From Candidatus Pacearchaeota archaeon (GTDB lineage: Archaea; Nanobdellota; Nanobdellia; Pacearchaeales; GW2011-AR1), in assembly GCA_018303785.1 (NCBI GenBank), contig JAGVXM010000014.1, positions 1 to 37,473 of the forward strand: a stretch of 37,473 nucleotides of DNA. Reading direction: 5' to 3'. Positions within the stretch are counted from its first letter, which is position 1, and every line of letters begins with the position of its first letter. The notes below the pieces were generated by a model. The model had not been told where the DNA came from and did not search any database. It saw nothing but the letters and a program-made list of their open reading frames with translations. Shown piece after piece: positions 1-7,834 of this stretch. The position numbers were made by a program, and so were the translations under genes.

Positions 1-558
1 TAAACCATAAAACTGTTTGAATTGGTCGCTAATATCTCTATAACTTAATCCTTTGTAAAAACAATCCATCGCTAAGCAAACAAATTTAGAATTTCCTTTG
101 ATGTTCTTTATCGGTTCTAAGACAAATCGTTTCTTGCACGACTTACAACAATAAAGCTGTTTCATTCCTAATTTTGTTTTGCGTTGTCCTCGCCTAAAAA
201 TTTCTTCGTGAGAACAATAAGGGCAAACGTCTTTCTGCGGTTGCTCGATAATTAACTCGATTTCTTTTTCTACTTGTGGCTCTACTTCATATTTTGCTTT
301 AACTTTTTCAAAAAGTAAAATTGCCTTGATGTGTTTGCAGTAAAGATTTTTACCTACACACCTTCGCTTAAAGTCTTGGCACTCACAAGAATAACTATCA
401 ATATGAGTAACCCTGTATTTCTTAGTGCTATCAAATTGAGAAGGAACAAGATAAGTAAACTCGTCTATCTGCGAGGGGTTGCCATTCTGTAAGATGGCTT
501 TTGCTCGTTCGTTTCTCCATTCCGAGAAATTCTTGATATATTCTTGTGTGTTTTCCAT
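1..558 (-). CDS. Transposase-like protein with N-terminal SWIM zinc finger and downstream zinc ribbon (truncated at window edge)
   Basis: Own reverse-strand translation from ATG at 558, open for 186 codons to position 1: MENTQEYIKNFSEWRNERAK...YSCECQDFKRRCVGKNLYCKHIKAI...CPYCSHEEIFRRGQRKTKLGMKQLYCCKSCKKRFVLEP...KGLSYRDISDQF. The CxCxnCxH SWIM pattern, zinc ribbon and HTH-like tail are typical of archaeal IS transposases. Absent from the ORF track because it runs off the edge. Confidence 0.7.
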   Translation of the reverse strand, partial: MENTQEYIKNFSEWRNERAKAILQNGNPSQIDEFTYLVPSQFDSTKKYRVTHIDSYSCECQDFKRRCVGKNLYCKHIKAILLFEKVKAKYEVEPQVEKEIELIIEQPQKDVCPYCSHEEIFRRGQRKTKLGMKQLYCCKSCKKRFVLEPIKNIKGNSKFVCLAMDCFYKGLSYRDISDQFKQFYGL

Positions 559-668
559 ATTACCTATTTACTAATTATATTAAGCAATAGCTAATATATA
601 AACCTTTCTGTTTTTCAGCAGATATGTTTTTAAGGCGTATTTACATAATAATACAAAGTAAATACACA

Positions 669-845
669 ATGAAAAGAGAATTTGATAGAAAAATCTGGAA
701 AACAGGAAATTCCTATGTCGTAACAATTCCATCGGAAACGGTAGAGAGATATGACTTACAAGACAAATTTATAACAGTAGCAATTACCGACGAGGAAAAT
801 TCTTTAATTCTTAAAAGCAAAGGGAGTAAGAAAAATGCAAGATAA
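669..845 (+). CDS. AbrB/SpoVT-type swapped-hairpin DNA-binding protein
   Basis: MKREFDRKIWKTGNSYVVTIPSETVERYDLQ has the AbrB K-x-GNS-x-x-VTIP pattern. The ATG at 669 is a better start than 624. Confidence 0.75.
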   Translation: MKREFDRKIWKTGNSYVVTIPSETVERYDLQDKFITVAITDEENSLILKSKGSKKNAR

Positions 846-1041
846 ATTAAGAGCAATGATAAAGTGGTTTGAAAAAAGAGTTGATGAAGTTGAGAATGAT
901 TATAAGGAAAAACATAAAGACGATTTTGACTTTGCCAAAATGAAAAAATACGCTAACAGAAAATTAAAAAAAGAAAGACAGATATTAATTCAAATGAACA
1001 TATCCCCCGCAATCAATCTCGTAGGAAACCGAAAGGTATAA
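835..1041 (+). CDS. Small charged protein downstream of and overlapping the AbrB-like gene
   Basis: 68-aa ORF overlapping the upstream ORF by 11 nt; highly charged, helical composition. Confidence 0.5.
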   Translation: MQDKLRAMIKWFEKRVDEVENDYKEKHKDDFDFAKMKKYANRKLKKERQILIQMNISPAINLVGNRKV

Positions 1042-1060
1042 ATACTAATCATGTTACCTA

Positions 1061-1336
1061 TTGACTAATATGGTTAATCCAATTCCAAAATGGGTGTGGA
1101 GAAGATATGCTAAACTCTGGCAAAAGTTCAAGAATAAATCATTTACTTTTGAACAAGCCCAGAAAGAGTTAAAGCATTTAGATAGGAATCTAATCAGCGT
1201 TATGTTCAACGAACTAAAAAACGCTGGTTGGCTCAATGTTAATTTAAGCGAGGAAGATACACGAAAGAGGGTTTACACTTTGAACAATCCAGTAGAAATC
1301 GTGGAAAAGGTAAAAAATGATACTACAAAAAATTAA
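1061..1336 (+). CDS. Small winged-helix-like protein
   Basis: 91 aa; FTFEQAQKELKHLDRNLISVMFNELKNAGWLNV...RKRVYTLNN resembles a wHTH. TTG start at 1061 or ATG at 1070. Confidence 0.5.
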   Translation: MTNMVNPIPKWVWRRYAKLWQKFKNKSFTFEQAQKELKHLDRNLISVMFNELKNAGWLNVNLSEEDTRKRVYTLNNPVEIVEKVKNDTTKN

Positions 1337-2438
1337 AACAGAACATAGCGATGAGAAAACAGGTTTGGTTGTTAAGAGAATAACAACATCAGAATGGGAA
1401 CACCTTAACCACAAAATTTCGGCAAACAACTCCTTATTTAATTGTGAACAACAACGGCTCGCTTATTCGAAACCAATCTTAAACATTCCATTTCAGACAC
1501 ATCATATATACTACAATAAAGAAAGACACATTTGGGACTTTGACGGATTAGAAGAAAGCAAAGAACACGCTAAAAAACAAAAGAGATTTTATTTACCATT
1601 CCAACAACGAACAGAAAAGCAATGGTTAGCTCTTGACTTTTCCGAAGCAGAGGGCGACTTTCAAGATTTAGTTTATAGAGGTCTGCCTCTCGTTCCTTAT
1701 TCAATTCCACCCACAGCATCGTTAGATGAATGGAAAATAAGGAAAGCTATCGCAGAAAAAATATTACATCCAAGCCAAGTATTAGTAGTTATTTTCTATT
1801 CTAAACACGACACGAAAAAGTTTGAAGCCATATTTAATTACGAGTTTGAACACTCAAAATTAATCGGGATGCAATGTTACAATATTAACGATAACAATAC
1901 ATTTACAAATTTAATGAAAATAAAGCTACGCAACTCTATGTTACAAGTTGGAGATGAAGCACCATTACTTTTGGCTTTGAATTACGGAAAGATACAACGC
2001 AGTTTCTCAAATGTTTCAGGCAGTTTCGCTTATGGATGTTTTGGATTTGATATTTTCTCTGAAAGGCAAATAAATATTAAAAATTTGCCATCTGAAATCA
2101 TAAAGCAAATCAAAAATAAAACTCCAGACGAGATTATGAGGTATGATAAAATAATTGGCGGTTACAACTTATCAGCAGAACAGGAATTTTGGGATGGTAG
2201 AAATATAACGAGAGAATTTTTAGAAAGCGTTAAAGTATCTGAAGGACTTACGCCATTCCAAGCAATTCAATGGGCTAACCATCGTGGACAGCAAGAAGAT
2301 TTTGATATGCTTAATGATGCCATATTAGAAACAGCTTATCCAGAGAAAGAAGATACAGCTTTAAGGTGTATTAGTGACAAGGAAAGGTGGTCTGTTTTTT
2401 GGAAAACTAAAATGCCTCAAACGGCAGAGGCAGTTTAA
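1317..2438 (+). CDS. Uncharacterised 373-aa protein in a methylase/nuclease cassette
   Basis: Long ORF overlapping the upstream ORF and directly abutting the methylase start (TTTAAATGG). No family recognised. Confidence 0.75.
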   Translation: MILQKIKTEHSDEKTGLVVKRITTSEWEHLNHKISANNSLFNCEQQRLAYSKPILNIPFQTHHIYYNKERHIWDFDGLEESKEHAKKQKRFYLPFQQRTEKQWLALDFSEAEGDFQDLVYRGLPLVPYSIPPTASLDEWKIRKAIAEKILHPSQVLVVIFYSKHDTKKFEAIFNYEFEHSKLIGMQCYNINDNNTFTNLMKIKLRNSMLQVGDEAPLLLALNYGKIQRSFSNVSGSFAYGCFGFDIFSERQINIKNLPSEIIKQIKNKTPDEIMRYDKIIGGYNLSAEQEFWDGRNITREFLESVKVSEGLTPFQAIQWANHRGQQEDFDMLNDAILETAYPEKEDTALRCISDKERWSVFWKTKMPQTAEAV

Positions 2439-3425
2439 ATGGAACAAAAATCACTAAATAAAACCCTCAATAAAGCAAGTAAGTCAAAGAATGATGATTT
2501 TTATACTCAACTAACTGATATTGAAAAAGAGTTAAAACACTATAAACCATATTTCAAAAACAAAGTAGTTTTTTGTAACTGTGATGACCCTCGTGTAAGT
2601 AATTTCTTTCATTATTTTTCATACAATTTTGAGCAATTAGGATTGAAAAAATTAATTACTACATGCTACAAAAATCGGCAAATGAATTTGTTTAGTGAAA
2701 ACAAATCTGAAAAAGCTATTTACTTAGAATATACTGGTGACAAAAATAAAAACAATATTCCAGACCCAAAAGAAATAGGAATTAAACATTTAAAGGGAGA
2801 TGGAGATTTTCGTAGTAAAGAATGTATTGAACTGTTAAAACAATCCGATATTGTTGTTACCAATCCCCCCTTTTCATTGTTCAGAGAATATGTTGCACAA
2901 TTAATAAAATATGATAAAAAATTTATAATCCTCGCACAGCAAAATGCAATATCCTACAAAGAAATTTTTAAATTACTCAAAGAAAATAAAATCTGGTTGG
3001 GAGTGGATAATAATGGGACAAAATGGTTTCAAGTTCCTGACAATTACGAAATAACAACCGAATCCAGAAAGAAAATTGAGAATGGTAAAAAGTTTTTTAG
3101 TATGGGAAGTATTGTTTGGCTTACAAACTTAGATATTGAAAAAAGGCATGATGATTTAATTCTTTACAAAACATATAGCTCAAAAGATTACCCTAATTAT
3201 GATAATTATAATGCAATAAATGTTGATAAAGTAAGTGATATTCCTAAAGATTATAAGGGCGTAATGGGTGTTCCTGTAACTTTTTTAGACAAATATAATC
3301 CAGAACAATTTGAAATAATTGGACAAATGGTGACTACCAAAATTGATGAATTCAATCATGGATACCCTTATATCAAGGGTAAGAAGATTTACGCAAGAAT
3401 TTTGATTAAGAATAAGAAAATTTAA
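2439..3425 (+). CDS. Adenine-specific DNA methyltransferase, EcoRI-methylase-like
   Basis: NPPF catalytic motif in DIVVTNPPFSLFREYVAQLIKYDKKFIILAQQNAISYKEIF, followed by WLGVDNNGTKWFQVPDNY, as in EcoRI-type m6A methylases. Confidence 0.8.
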   Translation: MEQKSLNKTLNKASKSKNDDFYTQLTDIEKELKHYKPYFKNKVVFCNCDDPRVSNFFHYFSYNFEQLGLKKLITTCYKNRQMNLFSENKSEKAIYLEYTGDKNKNNIPDPKEIGIKHLKGDGDFRSKECIELLKQSDIVVTNPPFSLFREYVAQLIKYDKKFIILAQQNAISYKEIFKLLKENKIWLGVDNNGTKWFQVPDNYEITTESRKKIENGKKFFSMGSIVWLTNLDIEKRHDDLILYKTYSSKDYPNYDNYNAINVDKVSDIPKDYKGVMGVPVTFLDKYNPEQFEIIGQMVTTKIDEFNHGYPYIKGKKIYARILIKNKKI

Positions 3426-3449
3426 ATAATTGGTTTTTAATATAATTCT

Positions 3450-4526
3450 GTGAAAATAGAACTCAAGAAGATTACAGTAAGCGAATTATCAAAAGGTTAT
3501 CAAGACAACGCAGAAGCGGGTGTAGTTGGGTTCGGTGGTAAGCTTGACATTCGTCCACCTTTTCAAAGAGAATTTGTTTATAAAGATAAACAACGTGACG
3601 CAGTTATCAATACTGTTACAAAAGATTTTCCTTTAAATGTAATGTATTGGTCGGTTCGTGATGATGGAACTTTTGAAATAATAGATGGACAGCAGAGAAC
3701 AATTTCACTCTGTCAATATGTTCTTGGTGACTTTTCAATTAATGGATTAGCGTTTCATAATTTACCCAAAGACAAAAGAGAACAGATATTAAAATATCCC
3801 CTAACGATTTATTTGTGTTCAGGAACTGACAGCGAAAAATTAGAATGGTTCAAAACAATTAACATCGCAGGAGAAGAACTTACAGACCAAGAATTACGAA
3901 ATGCTGTTTATTCTGGTTCATGGGTTTCTGATGCCAAACGCTATTTTTCTAAAAATAGCCGACCAAAAATAGGTGATGATTATTTAAGTGGTTCTGCAAT
4001 CCGACAAGAATATTTAGAAACAGCTATTGACTGGATTTCAAAGGGAAAAATAGAGGATTATATGTCAAAGCATCAGCATGAACCTAATGCAAATGAATTA
4101 TGGTTATATTTTCAAGCAGTTATAAATTGGGTAAAAGTTACCTTCCCCAACTATCGTAAAGAGATGAAAGCTGTTTCTTGGGGAGTTTTATATAATGAGT
4201 TTAAAGATAAAAAACTCGATTCAAAAAAGTTGGAAAAAGAGATAACTGAATTAATGAAAGATGATGATGTTACAAAAAAGTCTGGTATTTATCCTTATGT
4301 TTTGACAAGAAACGAGAGATACCTAAACATTCGTGCCTTTACAGATAATCAAAAGAGAGAGGCATACGAAAGACAAGAGGGTATTTGTCCAAAATGTAAA
4401 GAACATTTTAAGATAGAGGGAATGGAAGCAGACCATATAACTCCTTGGCATGAAGGCGGAAAAACTATGGCGGAAAATTGTCAGATGTTATGCAAACAAG
4501 ATAATAGACTTAAATCTGGGATATAA
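3450..4526 (+). CDS. DUF262 (ParB-like) plus HNH endonuclease protein
   Basis: DUF262 signature DIRPPFQREFVYKDKQRDAVINTV...FEIIDGQQRTISLCQYV; C-terminal HNH ICPKCKEHFKIEGMEADHITPWHEGGKTMAENCQMLCKQDN. GTG start. Confidence 0.85.
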   Translation: MKIELKKITVSELSKGYQDNAEAGVVGFGGKLDIRPPFQREFVYKDKQRDAVINTVTKDFPLNVMYWSVRDDGTFEIIDGQQRTISLCQYVLGDFSINGLAFHNLPKDKREQILKYPLTIYLCSGTDSEKLEWFKTINIAGEELTDQELRNAVYSGSWVSDAKRYFSKNSRPKIGDDYLSGSAIRQEYLETAIDWISKGKIEDYMSKHQHEPNANELWLYFQAVINWVKVTFPNYRKEMKAVSWGVLYNEFKDKKLDSKKLEKEITELMKDDDVTKKSGIYPYVLTRNERYLNIRAFTDNQKREAYERQEGICPKCKEHFKIEGMEADHITPWHEGGKTMAENCQMLCKQDNRLKSGI

Positions 4527-4535
4527 CTTGCAAAA

Positions 4536-4581
4536 AAGCCACGCCACTTGACAGCACTATTCAAGCCACGAATTCTTGACA
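4536..4581. repeat. Imperfect direct repeat AAGCCACG-N3/4-CTTGACA, two copies
   Basis: AAGCCACGCCACTTGACA at 4536-4553 and AAGCCACGAATTCTTGACA at 4563-4581. Confidence 0.5.
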
Positions 4582-4754
4582 CTCTCATGAACTCGCTTGA
4601 TGACGATTTTGGCAACTTAAATTATTATTAAAGCTCGCATACTCACTTTTTTATGTTAAGCTTACGATTAATTATAACAAATTTTATAAATAATTCGTGA
4701 TGAAATAAAAGGACAAAGACAAACGCTTAAAAAACCCTCTTTCTTATTTATTTC

Positions 4755-5009
4755 ATGTCTATTGATACTCTATTGTTACAAGAATTTGTCCAGAATCTTC
4801 CTCCAGAAATGATTGGCAGAATTGGAACTTTAGTTACAATTTTTCAGGCTTTAGGTATTGTTTTTATTATTTATTTTATATTTTTAATTGTAAAAATAGT
4901 ATTAGATATACGTTCTAAAATATTCATTAAAAAGACGTATGGAATTGTTCAAAGCATTGAGGAGAAGTTGGATAAGCTTGCTATAAATAAAAGTAAGAAG
5001 AGGAAATAA
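4755..5009 (+). CDS. Small single-pass membrane protein
   Basis: 84 aa with hydrophobic segment TLVTIFQALGIVFIIYFIFLIVKIVLDI and a basic tail. Confidence 0.55.
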   Translation: MSIDTLLLQEFVQNLPPEMIGRIGTLVTIFQALGIVFIIYFIFLIVKIVLDIRSKIFIKKTYGIVQSIEEKLDKLAINKSKKRK

Positions 5010-5010
5010 T

Positions 5011-5337
5011 TTATTTCTTTAAAATAATTTCAATAGCCGACACAAAAATTCTTTTGCCTTCCTTATTTTCGAATTGTTCACTTGAAATTCTTATGTCATC
5101 AATTTTTATGTTTTCATCTTTGAGAAAGGTTCTTCGTGCGACTTCAACTATATCTACTGCCTTTGAAATGAATTTTCCTCGCGCGGAAACAATAACTTCA
5201 TCCTGCCCTTTATTTTGGAATTGCATCACAACACTTGTTACATAGTTCATAAAAGGTTTTACACCTACGAAAATTATATTGTCTTTGTCGTTCACTGACG
5301 TTTCTTTATTGTTCTCTGTTTCCTTTTCTTCTGCCAT
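5011..5337 (-). CDS. albA: Alba family DNA/RNA-binding protein
   Basis: NIIFVGVKPFMNYVTSVVMQFQNKGQDEVIVSARGKFISKAVDIVEVARR is the Alba signature. Confidence 0.85.
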   Translation of the reverse strand: MAEEKETENNKETSVNDKDNIIFVGVKPFMNYVTSVVMQFQNKGQDEVIVSARGKFISKAVDIVEVARRTFLKDENIKIDDIRISSEQFENKEGKRIFVSAIEIILKK

Positions 5338-5346
5338 GATTGCTCT

Positions 5347-5538
5347 TTACTTTTTTTCTAGCTTTTGCCTTTTTACTTTTCGTGCAATAAATCCAGCAGT
5401 TTGGTTTCGTATCTTTTTACTTGGGATCAGTCCTTTGAGAATTTCTTTGTTATCATCAAACTTGTCAGTAAAGCTATTTTCCTCTAAGATCAACGTGTTT
5501 GCTGTTCTCTTGACCAGTTTAGATTTTATTCTTCCCAT
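5347..5538 (-). CDS. rps17e: Small-subunit ribosomal protein eS17 (S17e)
   Basis: MGRIKSKLVKRTANTLI...FDDNKEILKGLIPSKKIRNQTAGFIARKVKR matches the archaeal S17e pattern. Confidence 0.85.
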   Translation of the reverse strand: MGRIKSKLVKRTANTLILEENSFTDKFDDNKEILKGLIPSKKIRNQTAGFIARKVKRQKLEKK

Positions 5539-5648
5539 TTCTGATGTCCAATAGTAATATTTAGAATATGTCTTTTTAAATATTATTGTTTTAAATTTTT
5601 ATGGTGATCAGAATGCCTGCGTATTTTTAATGCACTGCAGTATTTTTG

Positions 5649-6620
5649 TTACAATTCAATCTTCTTTGCTTTAAGAATAGAGGAGTATTTCTTGAGATAT
5701 TCACTGGCTTTTTTGCTTATTGATCCTGTGTAGAGCAGGAATGCTGGTAGAGGAATTTTTTGAGCATTAGACAACAAGGCAATGAAATCAGATTCGCTTA
5801 TGGATTTTTTGTCTTTTGCAAGAGTGTAAAAGTGAATACTTCCTAATTGCGATTTTATTTCGGTTATGCATAACAGTTCTTTATTTTTGTATTCTTTTTC
5901 CTCAATAATTTTTAAACCAATTTTTTCAATGTATTCTGTTGCTTTAATTACAAATGACGATTTTGGCCTAACCTTTATCTCTTTTATTTTTTCTGGAATA
6001 ACTAAAGGATTTTCAAATGTTTTAATTGTTTCAAAATTATTTTCTTTCAGCTTTTTCGCAACTGGTTTTTTTCCTTGAATTACTTCTTTTATTTCTAGTT
6101 TAGGAGAATTTGCTATCTCAATGATTGGTTCTGATTTTTTTGGAGTTTCCGGTTCTTTTATTTCTTGTTTTACTTCTGGCTTGAACTTCCAGGATAAGAC
6201 CTTATTTCTGGCATCATCTTCGATTGTGTCGTGAAAACGCCAGTATAATTCGTTATCTACCATAAAACCAAAGGAAAAATCTTTTATTAATCGTAATGCC
6301 ACGCGAATCGCAGGCTCTTGTTCTCTATCTTTTATTATTTTTCTTTCTTTCAATAATAAAAATGCTTCTGCTTCTTTTGGATGCATGTAATTATAAAAAT
6401 CTTCAACCTTTGATTCTTGTCCTGCTAAAAAATATACTGGTGATCCTCCTACTTTGAGACTGCTGATTTTTATTTTTTTATCATCCACTAATTCAGATAA
6501 GAATGCGGAAATAAAGAGAGTACTTAAGTTCAATTCTTTTGCAAAGTGAATCGGTAAACAAGGTCCTCTTCTTTGGATTACTGCAAGAATTTTACTATGC
6601 GCCTCATTTATTTGCATCAT
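5649..6620 (-). CDS. Conserved-looking protein with N-terminal winged-helix-like domain
   Basis: 323 aa; NEAHSKILAVIQRRGPCLPIHFAKELNLSTLFISAFLSELVDDKKIK resembles a wHTH; low-complexity middle and a restriction-endonuclease-like-sized C-terminal domain. Confidence 0.6.
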   Translation of the reverse strand: MMQINEAHSKILAVIQRRGPCLPIHFAKELNLSTLFISAFLSELVDDKKIKISSLKVGGSPVYFLAGQESKVEDFYNYMHPKEAEAFLLLKERKIIKDREQEPAIRVALRLIKDFSFGFMVDNELYWRFHDTIEDDARNKVLSWKFKPEVKQEIKEPETPKKSEPIIEIANSPKLEIKEVIQGKKPVAKKLKENNFETIKTFENPLVIPEKIKEIKVRPKSSFVIKATEYIEKIGLKIIEEKEYKNKELLCITEIKSQLGSIHFYTLAKDKKSISESDFIALLSNAQKIPLPAFLLYTGSISKKASEYLKKYSSILKAKKIEL

Positions 6621-6664
6621 AAAAAAATTTATGATTTCACGTTAATAAAATTATGTGTTCTTTA

Positions 6665-7210
6665 TTAAATCGAGAGTAAAATAAAAATTCCTAAGGTATT
6701 CATAATGAAACTTATTATGGCGAGAACATGAGTTTTTATTTTTGTCAGTCCTGCAAGCATGCTAACTCCTAATTCGTCGGGTAATGGAGAGGCGATAATG
6801 AAGCCTGCAAGCGCAAATAACATATAATTTTTGAATCGTGCGAGTGGTTTTTGTGAGAGGAGATAATTTATCTCTTTAATCGCCTTTGTTTTTTTAAGCC
6901 TATTAAATTCATCTATGAAAGATAATTTTATGATCTTAAAAATAAGTAAATCAGATAATAATGCGCCTAAACCACCGATAAATGCCGCGATAAAAATATT
7001 TTGTGGATCTAAAGTTAAAAAATAACCGACAGAAAATGGAGCTGTAAATCCAAATGAAAAAAATATTCCAGCGATGAACATGCCTAAGTAATTATCAGCT
7101 AATTGGATTTTATTTTTGACTAGAGGATTACTAAATATATAGAATGAAACAAAAAAACAGAGTAGTAGTATTGCTAGTTTTGGGTAGCGAAATTTGAATA
7201 GTAGTTTCAT
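6665..7210 (-). CDS. Multi-pass small membrane protein
   Basis: Several hydrophobic segments. MKLLFKFRYPK at 7210 is the likely start rather than 7252, because the upstream gene ends at 7212. Confidence 0.6.
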   Translation of the reverse strand: MKLLFKFRYPKLAILLLCFFVSFYIFSNPLVKNKIQLADNYLGMFIAGIFFSFGFTAPFSVGYFLTLDPQNIFIAAFIGGLGALLSDLLIFKIIKLSFIDEFNRLKKTKAIKEINYLLSQKPLARFKNYMLFALAGFIIASPLPDELGVSMLAGLTKIKTHVLAIISFIMNTLGIFILLSI

Positions 7211-7211
7211 A

Positions 7212-7469
7212 TTATGGTCTTGGGCAGCTGAGATCGTTAGTACAAATGCCATTATTCTCTACTGCAGGATCTTTATGGCAACAAATCAAACCGGATTGGC
7301 ATTCATTAGTTGTTGTGCATTGTTGACCTTCTTCATAGCTTATCTTTTTGTTGTCAATTACCACCAACCCTTGAGATTCTTTATCTTCTTTGGGTGTTAA
7401 AAAATAGAATAATAAGCCTATATTTATTAAAATTAAGATTATTAATACTATTATCCAGCTATTTTTCAT
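7212..7469 (-). CDS. Small cysteine-rich protein with N-terminal membrane anchor
   Basis: 85 aa; TM segment WIIVLIILILINIGLLFYFL, then CTTTNECQSGLICCHKDPAVENNGICTNDLSCPRP. Confidence 0.6.
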   Translation of the reverse strand: MKNSWIIVLIILILINIGLLFYFLTPKEDKESQGLVVIDNKKISYEEGQQCTTTNECQSGLICCHKDPAVENNGICTNDLSCPRP

Positions 7470-7539
7470 AGGTGATAAACTAATTTTGTATTAATAAATA
7501 TTTACAAAGATTTTTTAATCTATTGCTATTTATTTTTTT

Positions 7540-7797
7540 ATGCTTGAAAATAATTTTGAAGATAAATTCGGATTATTTAGAGATTTGGAATGGGAAAATC
7601 AAGAATCTGAGGGTAGAATTAATGTCAGCATTCCTGAATCGATTGAAGAGAGTTTAAGAAAGTATTCTAAAGAAATTGGAACAGAAAGTGTCGAGGAAAC
7701 TATTCATTTATTGTTAACTAATTATCTTCGTGCACGAGGTAATATGACTGAGGTGAGAATAATCGGTAGTGATCATAGCTATCCTCCATTTGATTAA
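7540..7797 (+). CDS. Possible ribbon-helix-helix-like small protein
   Basis: INVSIPESIEESLRKYSKEIGTESVEETIHLLLTNYL resembles an RHH arrangement. Confidence 0.5.
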   Translation: MLENNFEDKFGLFRDLEWENQESEGRINVSIPESIEESLRKYSKEIGTESVEETIHLLLTNYLRARGNMTEVRIIGSDHSYPPFD

Positions 7798-7834
7798 GTT
7801 AAAACTTTTTAAACTAATCCCTCTATGAGTATAT

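Noticed and set aside
5054-5554. Two forward ORFs (5054-5245, 5279-5554) opposite Alba and S17e
   Set aside because: Shadows of two clearly recognised archaeal genes.
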